Counted from the stretch's first letter, positions 27,152 to 35,581 are shown. The stretch is DNA of 64,000 nucleotides from Croceitalea sp947503285 (GCF_036985505.1 NZ_BTGQ01000002.1:310001-374000); one strand, 5' to 3'. The notes: a model not told the origin generated them from the sequence alone. Translations and numbers: made by a program.

Positions 27152-29773
27152 TTGGCCAGTTCATCAAAAATAAAAAAGGTAACCCCTTTAATGAAACAGT
27201 ACAATGCCATCAAGACCAAACATCCTGATGCGTTGTTGCTATTTCGTGTAGGGGATTTTTACGAGACATTTGGGGAAGATGCCATTAAGGCCGCCGAGAT
27301 TCTTGGTATTGTTTTGACCCACCGAAACAATGGTGGTGACAAAACGGAACTTGCCGGCTTTCCGCATCATTCGTTGAACACCTATTTACCAAAATTGGTA
27401 AAGGCGGGGCAACGGGTCGCCATATGCGACCAATTGGAAGACCCGAAGCAGACCAAAAGTATCGTTAAGCGCGGTGTTACGGAACTGGTGACCCCTGGTG
27501 TGGCACTTAATGACGATATTTTGAATGCGAAGACCAATAACTTTTTGGCGGCGGTCCATTTTGGCCGAAAAAAACTGGGTATCGCTTTCTTGGATATTTC
27601 CACTGGGGAATTCTTTACTTCTGAAGGTTCTTCAGAACAAATGGATAAACTTTTACAAAATTTCGCACCTAACGAAGTATTGGTCTCCAAGACCCATAAA
27701 AAGGAGTTTTTAGATTTTTTTGGAACACAACTTCATGCCTTTTTTCTTGAGGATTGGATTTTTCAAGAAGACTATGCCCATGAGAGTCTGACCAATCATT
27801 TCAAAACGAATACGTTACAAGGTTTTGGCGTGCAACAATTGCAGTATGGAATTGTTGCCTCCGGTGCGGTGCTGCACTACTTGTCAGAAACCCAACATCG
27901 CCAATTGCAACACATCAATAGGTTGCAACGTATTGCTGAGGAAGAATACATTTGGATGGACCGCTTTACCATTCGAAATTTAGAATTGTACCAATCAAAC
28001 AATTTGAATGCGGTCACCCTGCTTCAGATCATTGACAAGACCATTTCGCCTATGGGCGGTCGATTATTGAAACGTTGGTTGGCCCTTCCGCTCAAAAACA
28101 AGGAAAAAATAGAACAGCGCCATCAGGTGGTCGCTTATTTGAACCAAGAAGAATCCATTTTACAAAAGGTTCAGCACTGGATCAAGCAAATGGGCGATTT
28201 GGAGCGTTTGATCTCTAAAGTGGCCACGGGCAAAATCAATCCGAGAGAGGTCGTCCATCTCAAAAACTCCTTGGAAGCCGTGATACCCATCAAGCAATTG
28301 GCGATAGCAAGCGCGAACCATGCATTGAAACAACTAGGGGCCGATCTAAACGCTTGCGATACGTTACGCGACAAGATCAAGCAGATGGTCAATGAAGAAG
28401 CCCCTGTAAATATCGCAAAGGGTAGCACCATTGCCAGTGGCTATTCCAAAGAATTGGATGACTTGCGCCATCTTGCTTTTTCCGGTAAGGATTACCTGGA
28501 CAAGATGCTACAACGTGAGACCGAGGCAACGGGCATCACTTCACTAAAAATAGCTTCCAACAACGTTTTCGGTTATTATATTGAAGTACGCAACACCCAT
28601 AAGGACAAAGTACCCGAAACTTGGATCCGTAAACAGACCTTGGTAAGTGCCGAGCGCTACATTACCGAAGAACTTAAAGAGTATGAGGCCAAAATACTCG
28701 GTGCCGAAGAGCGTATCTTTAATTTGGAACAACAATTGTTCGAGCAATTATTGGTCTGGATGCAGGCGCATATCACCGAGGTACAGCAAAATGCACAATT
28801 GATTGCACAGTTAGACTGCCTTTGTGGTTTTGCCCAATTGGCCAAAGACCATAATTACGTATTGCCGGAAATGAATGAGGGCACCCATCTCGAAATCAAA
28901 GATGGGCGACACCCTGTTATTGAAAAACAATTGCCCCTAGGCGAAAGCTATATTGCCAATGATGTGCTTCTGGATCGTGAAGGCCAACAGATCATTATGA
29001 TCACTGGGCCCAATATGAGTGGTAAGTCTGCCATATTGCGACAGACCGCTTTAATCGTATTACTGGCACAGATGGGAAGTTTTGTTCCGGCAGGTTCGGC
29101 TAAAATTGGGGTAGTCGATAAGATATTCACCCGCGTTGGTGCCAGTGACAATATTTCTATGGGCGAATCAACCTTTATGGTAGAAATGAACGAAACGGCA
29201 TCTATTTTAAATAACCTCTCAGAGCGCAGCCTGGTCTTATTAGATGAAATTGGGCGAGGTACCAGCACGTATGACGGTATTTCAATCGCTTGGGCGATAG
29301 CTGAATACTTACACGAACATCCCGCTAAGGCGAAAACCTTGTTTGCCACCCATTATCATGAACTCAATGAAATGACCAATGCCTTTGGCCGTATCAAAAA
29401 CTATAATGTCTCAGTCAAAGAACTGAAAGACAATGTATTGTTTTTAAGAAAGTTGGTCGCTGGCGGAAGCGAGCACAGTTTCGGTATCCATGTCGCAAAA
29501 ATGGCCGGAATGCCAAATCAAGTGGTACAAAAGGCCAGTAGAATGCTTAAAAAGCTCGAGAAATCACATTCCAGTGAAGAACTGACCGATACGTTACAGG
29601 TCGCCCAGAATGAAATGCAATTGAGTTTTTTCAATTTAGATGATCCCCTTTTGGAAGAAATCAAAGAAGAAATACTGCATTTGGATATCGACACATTGAC
29701 CCCGGTGGAAGCATTGATGAAATTAAATGAAATTAGACGGTTATTGACCAAAAAGAAGAAGGCCAGTTCGTAG
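27152..29773 (+). CDS. mutS: DNA mismatch repair protein MutS
   Basis: Recognises mismatches and recruits MutL. It has 873 residues: mismatch-binding domain with GDFYETFGE near 34-42 (the Phe and Glu contact the mispair), lever and clamp domains, then an ATPase with Walker A GPNMSGKSA near 619-627 and Walker B LVLLDEIGRGTSTYDG near 694-709. The start is taken as TTG at 27152 (MASSSKIKKVTPLMKQYN), because flavobacterial MutS proteins have about a dozen residues before LMKQY and no ATG is available there; ATG at 27191 is an alternative. Confidence 0.96.
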   Translation: MASSSKIKKVTPLMKQYNAIKTKHPDALLLFRVGDFYETFGEDAIKAAEILGIVLTHRNNGGDKTELAGFPHHSLNTYLPKLVKAGQRVAICDQLEDPKQTKSIVKRGVTELVTPGVALNDDILNAKTNNFLAAVHFGRKKLGIAFLDISTGEFFTSEGSSEQMDKLLQNFAPNEVLVSKTHKKEFLDFFGTQLHAFFLEDWIFQEDYAHESLTNHFKTNTLQGFGVQQLQYGIVASGAVLHYLSETQHRQLQHINRLQRIAEEEYIWMDRFTIRNLELYQSNNLNAVTLLQIIDKTISPMGGRLLKRWLALPLKNKEKIEQRHQVVAYLNQEESILQKVQHWIKQMGDLERLISKVATGKINPREVVHLKNSLEAVIPIKQLAIASANHALKQLGADLNACDTLRDKIKQMVNEEAPVNIAKGSTIASGYSKELDDLRHLAFSGKDYLDKMLQRETEATGITSLKIASNNVFGYYIEVRNTHKDKVPETWIRKQTLVSAERYITEELKEYEAKILGAEERIFNLEQQLFEQLLVWMQAHITEVQQNAQLIAQLDCLCGFAQLAKDHNYVLPEMNEGTHLEIKDGRHPVIEKQLPLGESYIANDVLLDREGQQIIMITGPNMSGKSAILRQTALIVLLAQMGSFVPAGSAKIGVVDKIFTRVGASDNISMGESTFMVEMNETASILNNLSERSLVLLDEIGRGTSTYDGISIAWAIAEYLHEHPAKAKTLFATHYHELNEMTNAFGRIKNYNVSVKELKDNVLFLRKLVAGGSEHSFGIHVAKMAGMPNQVVQKASRMLKKLEKSHSSEELTDTLQVAQNEMQLSFFNLDDPLLEEIKEEILHLDIDTLTPVEALMKLNEIRRLLTKKKKASS

Positions 29774-29861
29774 CTAAAAGCTCTTAAAGGCACACGTTAC
29801 CCCAAGCAGGAAAAACAAAATCTTTTCGTTCAAAAATTCTTTTAGATTTCAAGAAATGTTT

Positions 29862-29869
29862 TAAATTTG
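29862..29869 (+). promoter_or_regulatory. -7 box of the tRNA promoter
   Basis: TAAATTTG matches TAnnTTTG. It is followed by CATCCGCATCAG...CTGATG, a small leader hairpin, 39 bases before tRNA-Gly. Confidence 0.6.
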
Positions 29870-29908
29870 CATCCGCATCAGCGAAAACTGATGTACGTTC
29901 CTTAAAAT

Positions 29909-29981
29909 GCGAAAATAGCTCAGTTGGTAGAGCATCACCTTGCCAAGGTGGAGGTCGCGGGTTCGAATCCCGTTTTTCGCT
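29909..29981 (+). tRNA. tRNA-Gly (GCC anticodon)
   Basis: A 73-base cloverleaf: acceptor GCGAAAA pairs with TTTTCGC, D-arm GCTC/GAGC, anticodon loop TTGCCAA, T-arm GCGGG-TTCGAAT-CCCGT. CCA is not encoded; the bases after the acceptor are TCAGAA. The tRNA 3' end (CCGTTTTTCGCTCA) is repeated at 30051-30064. Confidence 0.95.
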
Positions 29982-30064
29982 CAGAAAGCGCAAAACTGCA
30001 ACGGTCACATTTTAAAATATGTGGTCGAGGGTTCCCCCGAAGATTCGGGGCCGTTTTTCGCTCA
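29970..30064 (+). repeat. duplicated 3' end of tRNA-Gly (14-bp direct repeat)
   Basis: CCGTTTTTCGCTCA at 29970-29983 (tRNA 3' end) is repeated exactly at 30051-30064. The spacer holds a hairpin CCCCGAA-GA-TTCGGGG (30035-30050). This fits an attachment-site scar or a decayed second tRNA. Confidence 0.6.
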
Positions 30065-30088
30065 AAACGCTGCTCGCAGCGTTTTTTT
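30064..30088 (+). terminator. terminator after the tRNA-Gly copy
   Basis: Arms AAAACGCTGC and GCAGCGTTTT with a TC loop and a run of seven T residues. It lies after the duplicated tRNA end, not after the intact tRNA. Confidence 0.8.
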
Positions 30089-30119
30089 ATTTAAGTCCTG
30101 TCATGCCTGCGGCAGACAA

Positions 30120-30206
30120 GCTCGAGTGGTGGAATTGGTAGACACGCCGGACTTAAAATCCTGTGGGCATTTGCCCGTGCGGGTTCAAGTCCCGCCTCGA
30201 GTACCA
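30120..30206 (+). tRNA. tRNA-Leu (TAA anticodon), CCA encoded
   Basis: An 87-base tRNA with a long variable arm (class II): acceptor GCTCGAG pairs with CTCGAGT (one G-U), D-arm with GGAATTGGTAGACAC, anticodon loop ACTTAAAAT, variable arm TGTGGGCATTTGCCCGT, T-arm GCGGG-TTCAAGT-CCCGC, and encoded CCA. The 3' end recurs at 30358-30372. Confidence 0.95.
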
Positions 30207-30216
30207 ATGAAAGAAA

Positions 30217-30242
30217 AACCAAGACCTTGTCTTGGTTTTTTT
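30217..30242 (+). terminator. terminator of tRNA-Leu
   Basis: Arms AACCAAGAC and GTCTTGGTT around CTT, then TTTTTTTG. Confidence 0.82.
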
Positions 30243-30357
30243 GTTTTGGAAACAGCACCAACCTTGGTTGCGTGATAGTGTACAAAACAAAAAATTATCC
30301 TGCAGAGATTGATTTTTCATTCTCAAAATGTTCGAACTGGGACTCAGCAAAGCTAAT

Positions 30358-30372
30358 TCCCGCCTCGAGTAC
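30358..30372 (+). repeat. duplicated 3' end of tRNA-Leu
   Basis: TCCCGCCTCGAGTAC at 30358-30372 repeats exactly the tRNA-Leu 3' end at 30190-30204, 168 bases away. The flanking sequence no longer folds as a tRNA. A site-specific integration scar is the classic explanation. Confidence 0.65.
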
Positions 30373-30723
30373 GAATAGAGAAGCTCTTACGAAGTAAGGG
30401 CATTTTTTATGGAACAAAGTGAACCAAACCCTTTTGGCCGCGACTTTTATATAGTATCAGAAAACTACACAGCGCTATCTATAGAAAGTTTAAAGAACAT
30501 ACTATTATTGGAAAGTCGCTTCATTCTAATGAAAAATCATTTACACTTCGCATAACCCAAAATCAACAATGGAACATTCAACCTCATCAACTTTATAGCA
30601 AAAAATGAAATGTTATAGTGTGCAAACCTCATTACATTTTATTGTTGAAGGGATTTCGCTATATTTCCTTGAAAATAGAAACACTACAATAAGTACTGAA
30701 TTTAGCTGCGGAAGGAATAAGTT
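30373..30723. other. 351-base gap with a terminator and no confirmed gene
   Basis: Terminator hairpin GCTCTTAC-GAA-GTAAGGGC plus T-run at 30383-30408. Directly after it, an ATG at 30409 opens a 48-codon frame to 30555 (MEQSEPNPFGRDFY...). I do not recognise it and do not call it as a gene. The rest is AT-rich, with no further structure seen. Confidence 0.5.
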
Positions 30724-31575
30724 ATGATAATACTACCGAGGGAATTACTCACACCTAAAGATGCTCACAGAAGTATAGGTTTTCAGGGTTGCACAATAAT
30801 TGAGAGTTGCTTCTATGAAAATATACTTAAAGATGTGGCATATTTATCAGAACATGAGCTCATCTACATAATTTCGGGGCAGATTATTTTAAAAAACGAA
30901 AACAAAGAAATCCACTTGAAACGTGGAGAATCCGTATTGATTAAAAAAGGAGCGTTTTTTGAATTTAAAAAGCTGGGGAAAATAATTGGCGAAGATTATG
31001 AAAGCCTTCTTTTCTTCATAAACAGCGAATTCATTAAAGAGTTTATTCAAATCTATGGTCTTCAAAACCAGTCACATCAGGCCACTAAGACTTCGATGAT
31101 TAAGCTAGATAAATCTGCTATATTAGATGGCTTTATGGTTTCACTTTTTCCTTATTTTAACGAGCTTAATAAAAAGGAAGAAGAAGTATTAAGGTTAAAA
31201 ACTTTTGAGCTACTATTTCACTTATCCAATACCAATCGACATATATTTGACTTCTTTTTTCAGCTCACGGATAATTCAAACCTCAGTTTGGTCAGAACAA
31301 TGGAGACCTTTTACACAAAAAATATGATGCTTGAAGAATTTGCTGAACTGTCTGGTAGAAGTTTGGCTACTTTCAAAAGAGAATTCAAAAAAGTATTCCA
31401 TGATACCCCTGGGAAATGGTTAAAAAAAAAGCGTTTGGAATATGCCCGAGAGCTACTTCTAACCACAGGGAAAAAACCTACATCGATTTATTTAGAATCA
31501 GGATTTGAAGATTATGCCCACTTTTCAAAATCATATAAACAACACTTTGGATACAATCCTTCAGAAACAATATGA
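30724..31575 (+). CDS. AraC-family transcriptional regulator
   Basis: A 283-residue regulator. The N-terminal cupin-like sensor domain (about 15-110, with HELIYIISGQIILK and KRGESVLIKKGAFFEFKK) resembles the ExsA/VirF type. The C-terminal AraC double helix-turn-helix (about 180-283) includes ELSGRSLATFKREFKKVFHDTPGKWLKKKRLEYAREL and the signature SGFEDYAHFSKSYKQHFGYNPSE. The gene is more AT-rich than its neighbours and sits just after the tRNA scars, so it is probably acquired. It precedes a beta-propeller gene on the same strand, its likely target. Confidence 0.87.
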   Translation: MIILPRELLTPKDAHRSIGFQGCTIIESCFYENILKDVAYLSEHELIYIISGQIILKNENKEIHLKRGESVLIKKGAFFEFKKLGKIIGEDYESLLFFINSEFIKEFIQIYGLQNQSHQATKTSMIKLDKSAILDGFMVSLFPYFNELNKKEEEVLRLKTFELLFHLSNTNRHIFDFFFQLTDNSNLSLVRTMETFYTKNMMLEEFAELSGRSLATFKREFKKVFHDTPGKWLKKKRLEYARELLLTTGKKPTSIYLESGFEDYAHFSKSYKQHFGYNPSETI

Positions 31576-31654
31576 GCTTCTAAAACATATCTTTTGAACT
31601 AGAAAGACAAATCTACAATAGTATAACATGATAATTTTGATTAAAAAGATTATC

Positions 31655-32983
31655 ATGATTAAATATTCATTATCAGTTGTTTTATTAATTACTTTTATCA
31701 CAAATTCCCATTCACAACAAACACCTCCTGAATGGGATTTTGGAGGAAGCTATTTGGTAGCTATTTCCGATGCCGACATGTTACCATCGGCCTATGAAAA
31801 TGGGGAATTGGGCCCAATATATGGAAAAGATGAACTTTCAGTTGTCCCATTAAACGTCAAGCCCAATAACTACCAAAAGTTTAGTATAAACGTGAGTAAT
31901 TCCGTCGCAGGCCCACCATCTGTAGTAGATGTCACTCCAGACGGTAGGTATGCTTTTGTAATAGAAACATTTACTGCAAGGCCTGGTAAAACAAGGAAAG
32001 AGACTTTTGCCGATCTTAAACTTGGCAATATACTGACCATCATTGATTTAAACTTACCGGAGCAACCAAAAATATTAGATACTATTCAAATACCAGAACG
32101 TCCTCTATCAATAAGCGTAAATCGTAACGGAACATTATTAGCAATCAGCTATCACCCTTCCGGAGGCGGGAAGCAAACACCTATTAGCCTGCATCGAATA
32201 AGTGATGGCAAAATCACCAATACCTATTTCCCAAAAATTCCAAATTGGCCGCTAAAAGATGAATTAACAGATGTACTCTGGCATCCCAAAGAAAACATCA
32301 TTTCGCTTATTAACAATACCAATGCTACAGTTCAGTTTGCTGAAGTCATCGATAACAAAAAAGAATTGCAGTTAGCGCAATGGGGTAATATAGTTAGCGT
32401 TGGAAAATTCCCATTCATCGGAAGATTTACGAAAGATGGTAAGCATTTTTTAACCAACAACCTGTTCTGGGGATCAGATGTGTCTGGAACTTGGACCGAA
32501 GCTCCAAAAGGAACTATTGTAAATATAAGCCTAAATCATTTCCAAAAAAATGGAAAACCAATACACGCCCTTACCTCACAAGTTTTAGTGGGAGCTTCTC
32601 CAGAAGGGTTTGCGGTTTCCCCGGATGGTAAATATGTAGTCGCTGTCAATATGGAACGGAGCTGGCTCCCCTATGAAGATGAAAGACAAAGTTGGTTTAG
32701 TTCTATAAGCCTCATAAAACGAAACCCGCGAACAGGTGCCATGAAACATTTGAATACGGTACCTTATTACGCCATATTGCCCGAGATGGCCGTTTTTGAT
32801 TCATCAAGCAAATACCTGGCGGTAGTCAGCTCAGACCAATATGACCATTCTTTTTCTGGTGGCGCGTTGGATTTCTTTAAAATAGTCAGAGACCCATTGG
32901 ACATCGAAAGAGAAACTATTGTACAAACAAGATATTCTGTTCCCCTACAACACGGAGCACATGATCTAATATTGATAGATTAG
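31655..32983 (+). CDS. secreted beta-propeller (YVTN/lactonase-like) protein
   Basis: A 442-residue exported protein. The signal peptide (about residues 1-20, ending SHSQ) follows ATG 31655, chosen over 31628 because it gives a proper signal sequence. The body is built of repeated WD/YVTN-like blades with recurring TPDGRYAFV, NRNGTLLAIS, SPDGKYVVAV and DSSSKYLAVV motifs (at least four clear copies). The overall fold resembles the 6-phosphogluconolactonase/Lactonase family, but I see no enzyme residues I can assign. It may bind metal or sugar at the surface. Lies 79 bases after the AraC gene. Confidence 0.7.
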   Translation: MIKYSLSVVLLITFITNSHSQQTPPEWDFGGSYLVAISDADMLPSAYENGELGPIYGKDELSVVPLNVKPNNYQKFSINVSNSVAGPPSVVDVTPDGRYAFVIETFTARPGKTRKETFADLKLGNILTIIDLNLPEQPKILDTIQIPERPLSISVNRNGTLLAISYHPSGGGKQTPISLHRISDGKITNTYFPKIPNWPLKDELTDVLWHPKENIISLINNTNATVQFAEVIDNKKELQLAQWGNIVSVGKFPFIGRFTKDGKHFLTNNLFWGSDVSGTWTEAPKGTIVNISLNHFQKNGKPIHALTSQVLVGASPEGFAVSPDGKYVVAVNMERSWLPYEDERQSWFSSISLIKRNPRTGAMKHLNTVPYYAILPEMAVFDSSSKYLAVVSSDQYDHSFSGGALDFFKIVRDPLDIERETIVQTRYSVPLQHGAHDLILID

Positions 32984-33382
32984 GATTGAATGGGTAGTTT
33001 TATTTAGAACGGCCAACAGGATGTAGCGTCAATTGCTGCACTGGAAATGTCATAGGATATTTCTTAACTAATCCTACCGATGTGATGACCTCTAATAATT
33101 TAATTGTTTAATAAGCGGATAATTGCTTAAAGTTAAACAGCTATCCATCTTTCTTGCTGTACTTTTAAACTATCCGTTTTATTGGAGTGGGGTTATGTCT
33201 AATTGACTGAAACGAAAAATAGGTCTACCGCGATTTATATACTTATGTCAGGTTGGGCGTAGTCGAAACCCCTTTGAATATACATTTTTTCAAGCCTTCG
33301 ACTGCGCTCAGGGTGACAACTGTCTATTTTTGTTAACATTTGTTCTCTTTTGAACCGATTATTTCGTCCAACTCACGTTATA
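32984..33382. other. 399-base gap holding a REP-like inverted pair
   Basis: No gene seen. The only structure is the REP-like inverted pair at 33246-33318, listed separately. Otherwise plain AT-rich spacer between convergent genes. Confidence 0.5.
33246..33318. repeat. REP-like inverted pair
   Basis: CCTTCGACTGCGCTCAGGGT followed by GACA (33295-33318) is opposed by a diverged inverted copy starting TGTCAGGTTGGGCGTAGTCG at 33246. The TTCGACT-CGCTCAGGGTGACA type is a dispersed intergenic repeat I have seen in many Bacteroidota genomes. Confidence 0.6.
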
Positions 33383-33583
33383 TCAATCCCCACTTTCCAA
33401 CTCAAAAATTTCGTTGACATGAACCTCAAAAACCTTTGACAGCTTAAGTGCCAACAAAGTTGAAGGCACATATCGGTTCTTTTCGATGGAGTTAATGGTC
33501 TGGCGGGAAACCCCTAATAATTTGGCCAAATCTTCTTGGGTCAAGTCCTTTATCGCCCGGTGTACTTTTAAGTTGTTTTTCAT
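33383..33583 (-). CDS. XRE-family transcriptional regulator
   Basis: A 66-residue one-domain DNA-binding protein with a helix-turn-helix of the Cro/C1 type: LTQEDLAKLLGVSRQTINSIEKNRYVPSTLLALKLSKVF. Small XRE proteins of this size, paired with a membrane protein, are common in Bacteroidota and Firmicutes. It lies two bases after the membrane-protein gene in the same transcript and probably represses their common promoter. Confidence 0.85.
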   Translation of the reverse strand: MKNNLKVHRAIKDLTQEDLAKLLGVSRQTINSIEKNRYVPSTLLALKLSKVFEVHVNEIFELESGD

Positions 33584-33585
33584 AA

Positions 33586-34023
33586 TTATTTATACGACCT
33601 TTTAAGTACGTTGAAAAACAATATCTGCACCAATAAAATATATAACAATACCTGAAAATAACCATCATCTACCTTAGCACCATCAGGGTCCAACAACAGT
33701 TCAACGGCATAGGTTACATAAGGTTGCACCAAGGCATACAACACCCCGATAACAATCGCCAAACGATACGATATGGCACGTAAACTGGCCACGAATTCGT
33801 CTTCAATCTTTTCGCGCGATATAGAGACCATTAAAAAACCCAAAATCATGATGTTTCTTAATAAAGGTTTTACCCAACTAGGCTCATCGACAAATTTTTT
33901 AGCGATCATCAATAGAAAGGCACCGATGATAATCGCCCAACCAATTTTCAGGAACCGGTTTGGGAGTTGAAAGTTGCTCCAACGTTTTAAAAGCCTTGTC
34001 TCTGATTCACAGAAATTTCCCAT
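33586..34023 (-). CDS. small multi-pass membrane protein paired with the XRE regulator
   Basis: Not recognised by name. The 145-residue product has about four hydrophobic segments (near residues 25-42, 50-65, 88-106 and 122-138) and a charged loop KEKIEDEFVASLRAISYR between the second and third, which resembles the small membrane partners of XRE regulators. Function unknown. It is the first gene of a two-gene operon with two 21-base direct repeats in its leader. Confidence 0.7.
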   Translation of the reverse strand: MGNFCESETRLLKRWSNFQLPNRFLKIGWAIIIGAFLLMIAKKFVDEPSWVKPLLRNIMILGFLMVSISREKIEDEFVASLRAISYRLAIVIGVLYALVQPYVTYAVELLLDPDGAKVDDGYFQVLLYILLVQILFFNVLKRSYK

Positions 34024-34027
34024 AATG

Positions 34028-34078
34028 TAAACTATTTTTTGCTAAATGTATATTATTTTTTACTAAATGACAAATATA
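34028..34078 (-). promoter_or_regulatory. -7 box with two 21-bp direct repeats (operator)
   Basis: TATATTTG on the minus strand (34078-34071) is followed at once by two tandem 21-base units (34069-34049 and 34048-34028). Both begin CATTTAG and continue AAAAAATA after one variable base, with three mismatches between them. They cover the start of transcription and suit repression by the XRE protein. Confidence 0.55.
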
Positions 34079-34204
34079 CTTTACATTTTTAATTATTAAT
34101 ATAACCGCTTTTCCTTTAGGCCAATATGCTTTTATTCCGTTTAAGACCGTTAAATTTTACAATTTTGAGTACATTCAACCTACTGTAGCAATCCAACACA
34201 AGTG

Positions 34205-34846
34205 ATGGCCCATACCAAAGAACATATTGTCGCACAAATGAAACGAATCAGGTTAGTACCCGTTTACCATACCGATGGGATTACTGAAGCCAAAACGGTA
34301 GTGGATTTTTGCTACGGGGCAGGCATACGGGTGTTTGAATTTGTCAATCGTTCTGACAATGCTTTACGTACGTTCGCAGCATTACGGGAACATTGCGAAC
34401 AATACGATGATTTTATTTTAGGCGTTGGCACCATTTTCAATGTTGAGGATGCCGAACGGTTCTACGATATTGGAGCACAATTTATCGTTTCACCGGCGTT
34501 GGTAAAACCTGTTGCCCATTTTGCCAACCTAAACGAATTATTATGGATACCGGGCTGCGGCACAATCACCGAAGTTCATGAGGCCAAAGTGCTCAATACC
34601 GATTTTATCAAAGTGTTTCCGGCAAATGTACTGGGTACTGCGTTTGTAAAAGCCGTCAAGTCGGTACTGCCAAAGGTGAATATCATGCCTACCGGTGGTA
34701 TATCTCCCAAAAAAGAGGTATTGGACCAATGGTTTGATGCTGGTGCCGATTGTGTAGGCATTGGTTCCAAACTTTTTAAAAACCTTGAAGATGAAGGTAG
34801 CGATGCCCTAGGCAAGATGCTACGCCATATCCAAAAAATGGATTGA
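34205..34846 (+). CDS. KDPG/KHG aldolase family protein
   Basis: A class I aldolase of 213 residues that splits 2-keto-3-deoxy-6-phosphogluconate or 4-hydroxy-2-oxoglutarate to pyruvate plus an aldehyde. The Schiff-base Lys is in DFIKVFPA near residue 138, the Glu in FEFVNR near 45, and the phosphate-binding loop in MPTGGISPKKEV near 160-172. GTG at 34202 precedes the ATG at 34205; I use the ATG. It faces the sugar operon and is followed after 33 bases by the GntR regulator, probably one transcript. It would be the last step of the pathway discussed for this cluster. Confidence 0.88.
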   Translation: MAHTKEHIVAQMKRIRLVPVYHTDGITEAKTVVDFCYGAGIRVFEFVNRSDNALRTFAALREHCEQYDDFILGVGTIFNVEDAERFYDIGAQFIVSPALVKPVAHFANLNELLWIPGCGTITEVHEAKVLNTDFIKVFPANVLGTAFVKAVKSVLPKVNIMPTGGISPKKEVLDQWFDAGADCVGIGSKLFKNLEDEGSDALGKMLRHIQKMD

Positions 34847-34879
34847 ATCCGAATACCAAGACAAGTTTAAAAACCTGCT

Positions 34880-35581
34880 ATAAAAAAGTATCAGAACATA
34901 CAGCACTACTTTGCCAAAAAGATTCAGAAAGGGCAGCTGCCCATCGGAAGTTATCTGCCCTCTGAGCATGAAATTTGCGAGCAATTCGGCACTACAAGAA
35001 CAACAGTAAGGCGAGCGTTGGACGAACTGCTCAAAGCTGGCTTTATAGAAAAAGAGAAGGGCCGCGGAAGCAGGATCGTAGAATGGCGAAAATCATTGGG
35101 TTTATTGACCGTTAAAGGCTTCTCTGAAAGCTTGAACCAACGAAAAAAAACTGTGGTACTTCAAGAACCTATAATGAGTTCGTGGAATGAAGGAAGTCCG
35201 TTTCCATTTACCAAAAAAGAACAGCTTGCCAAAGCAGCCTATTTTCAACGCCTGCGCTTCGTAAATGACAAAGCCATAATGTTAGAGCACAACTGGTATT
35301 CTTTAGATCAACTGCCCATTCTAAAAACCAAGGATTTTGTGGACGGCTCTTTTTTCAAAACCTTAAGTCAACGCTTCCTTATCGAAATTAAAGGTACCGA
35401 ACAAGAACTTCGTGCGGAAAAGGCTTCCCCAACAGTGGCCAAACATCTTAATATTTCGGAGGGTTCGCCCATTTTGCATATTTCGTTGCGTTTTACCACA
35501 AGCCGACCTGGTTTGCACCTGTACAGTGAAGTGTATTGCAACACCAACAAATATCCCATTACAAATCGCTATTTTCTTTAG
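34880..35581 (+). CDS. GntR (HutC subfamily) regulator, apparent ATA start
   Basis: A 233-residue regulator. The N-terminal winged helix LPIGSYLPSEHEICEQFGTT then RTTVRRALDELLKAGFIEKE spans about residues 25-68, followed by a UTRA effector domain (about 85-230). No ATG, GTG or TTG occurs in frame before residue 47. The complete helix-turn-helix can only be made if translation starts upstream, most simply at ATA 34880 (read ATA-AAA-AAG-TAT, where relatives have MKKY). Otherwise the protein would lack its DNA-binding domain. A HutC-like palindrome at 45014 is its probable site. Overlaps the 3' end of the lactonase gene by four bases. Confidence 0.72.
   Translation: MKKYQNIQHYFAKKIQKGQLPIGSYLPSEHEICEQFGTTRTTVRRALDELLKAGFIEKEKGRGSRIVEWRKSLGLLTVKGFSESLNQRKKTVVLQEPIMSSWNEGSPFPFTKKEQLAKAAYFQRLRFVNDKAIMLEHNWYSLDQLPILKTKDFVDGSFFKTLSQRFLIEIKGTEQELRAEKASPTVAKHLNISEGSPILHISLRFTTSRPGLHLYSEVYCNTNKYPITNRYFL

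Noticed and set aside
30409..30555. 48-codon frame MEQSEPNPFGRDFY...
   Set aside because: It begins directly after a terminator T-run, has no recognised relatives and an ordinary random length; left as part of the gap.
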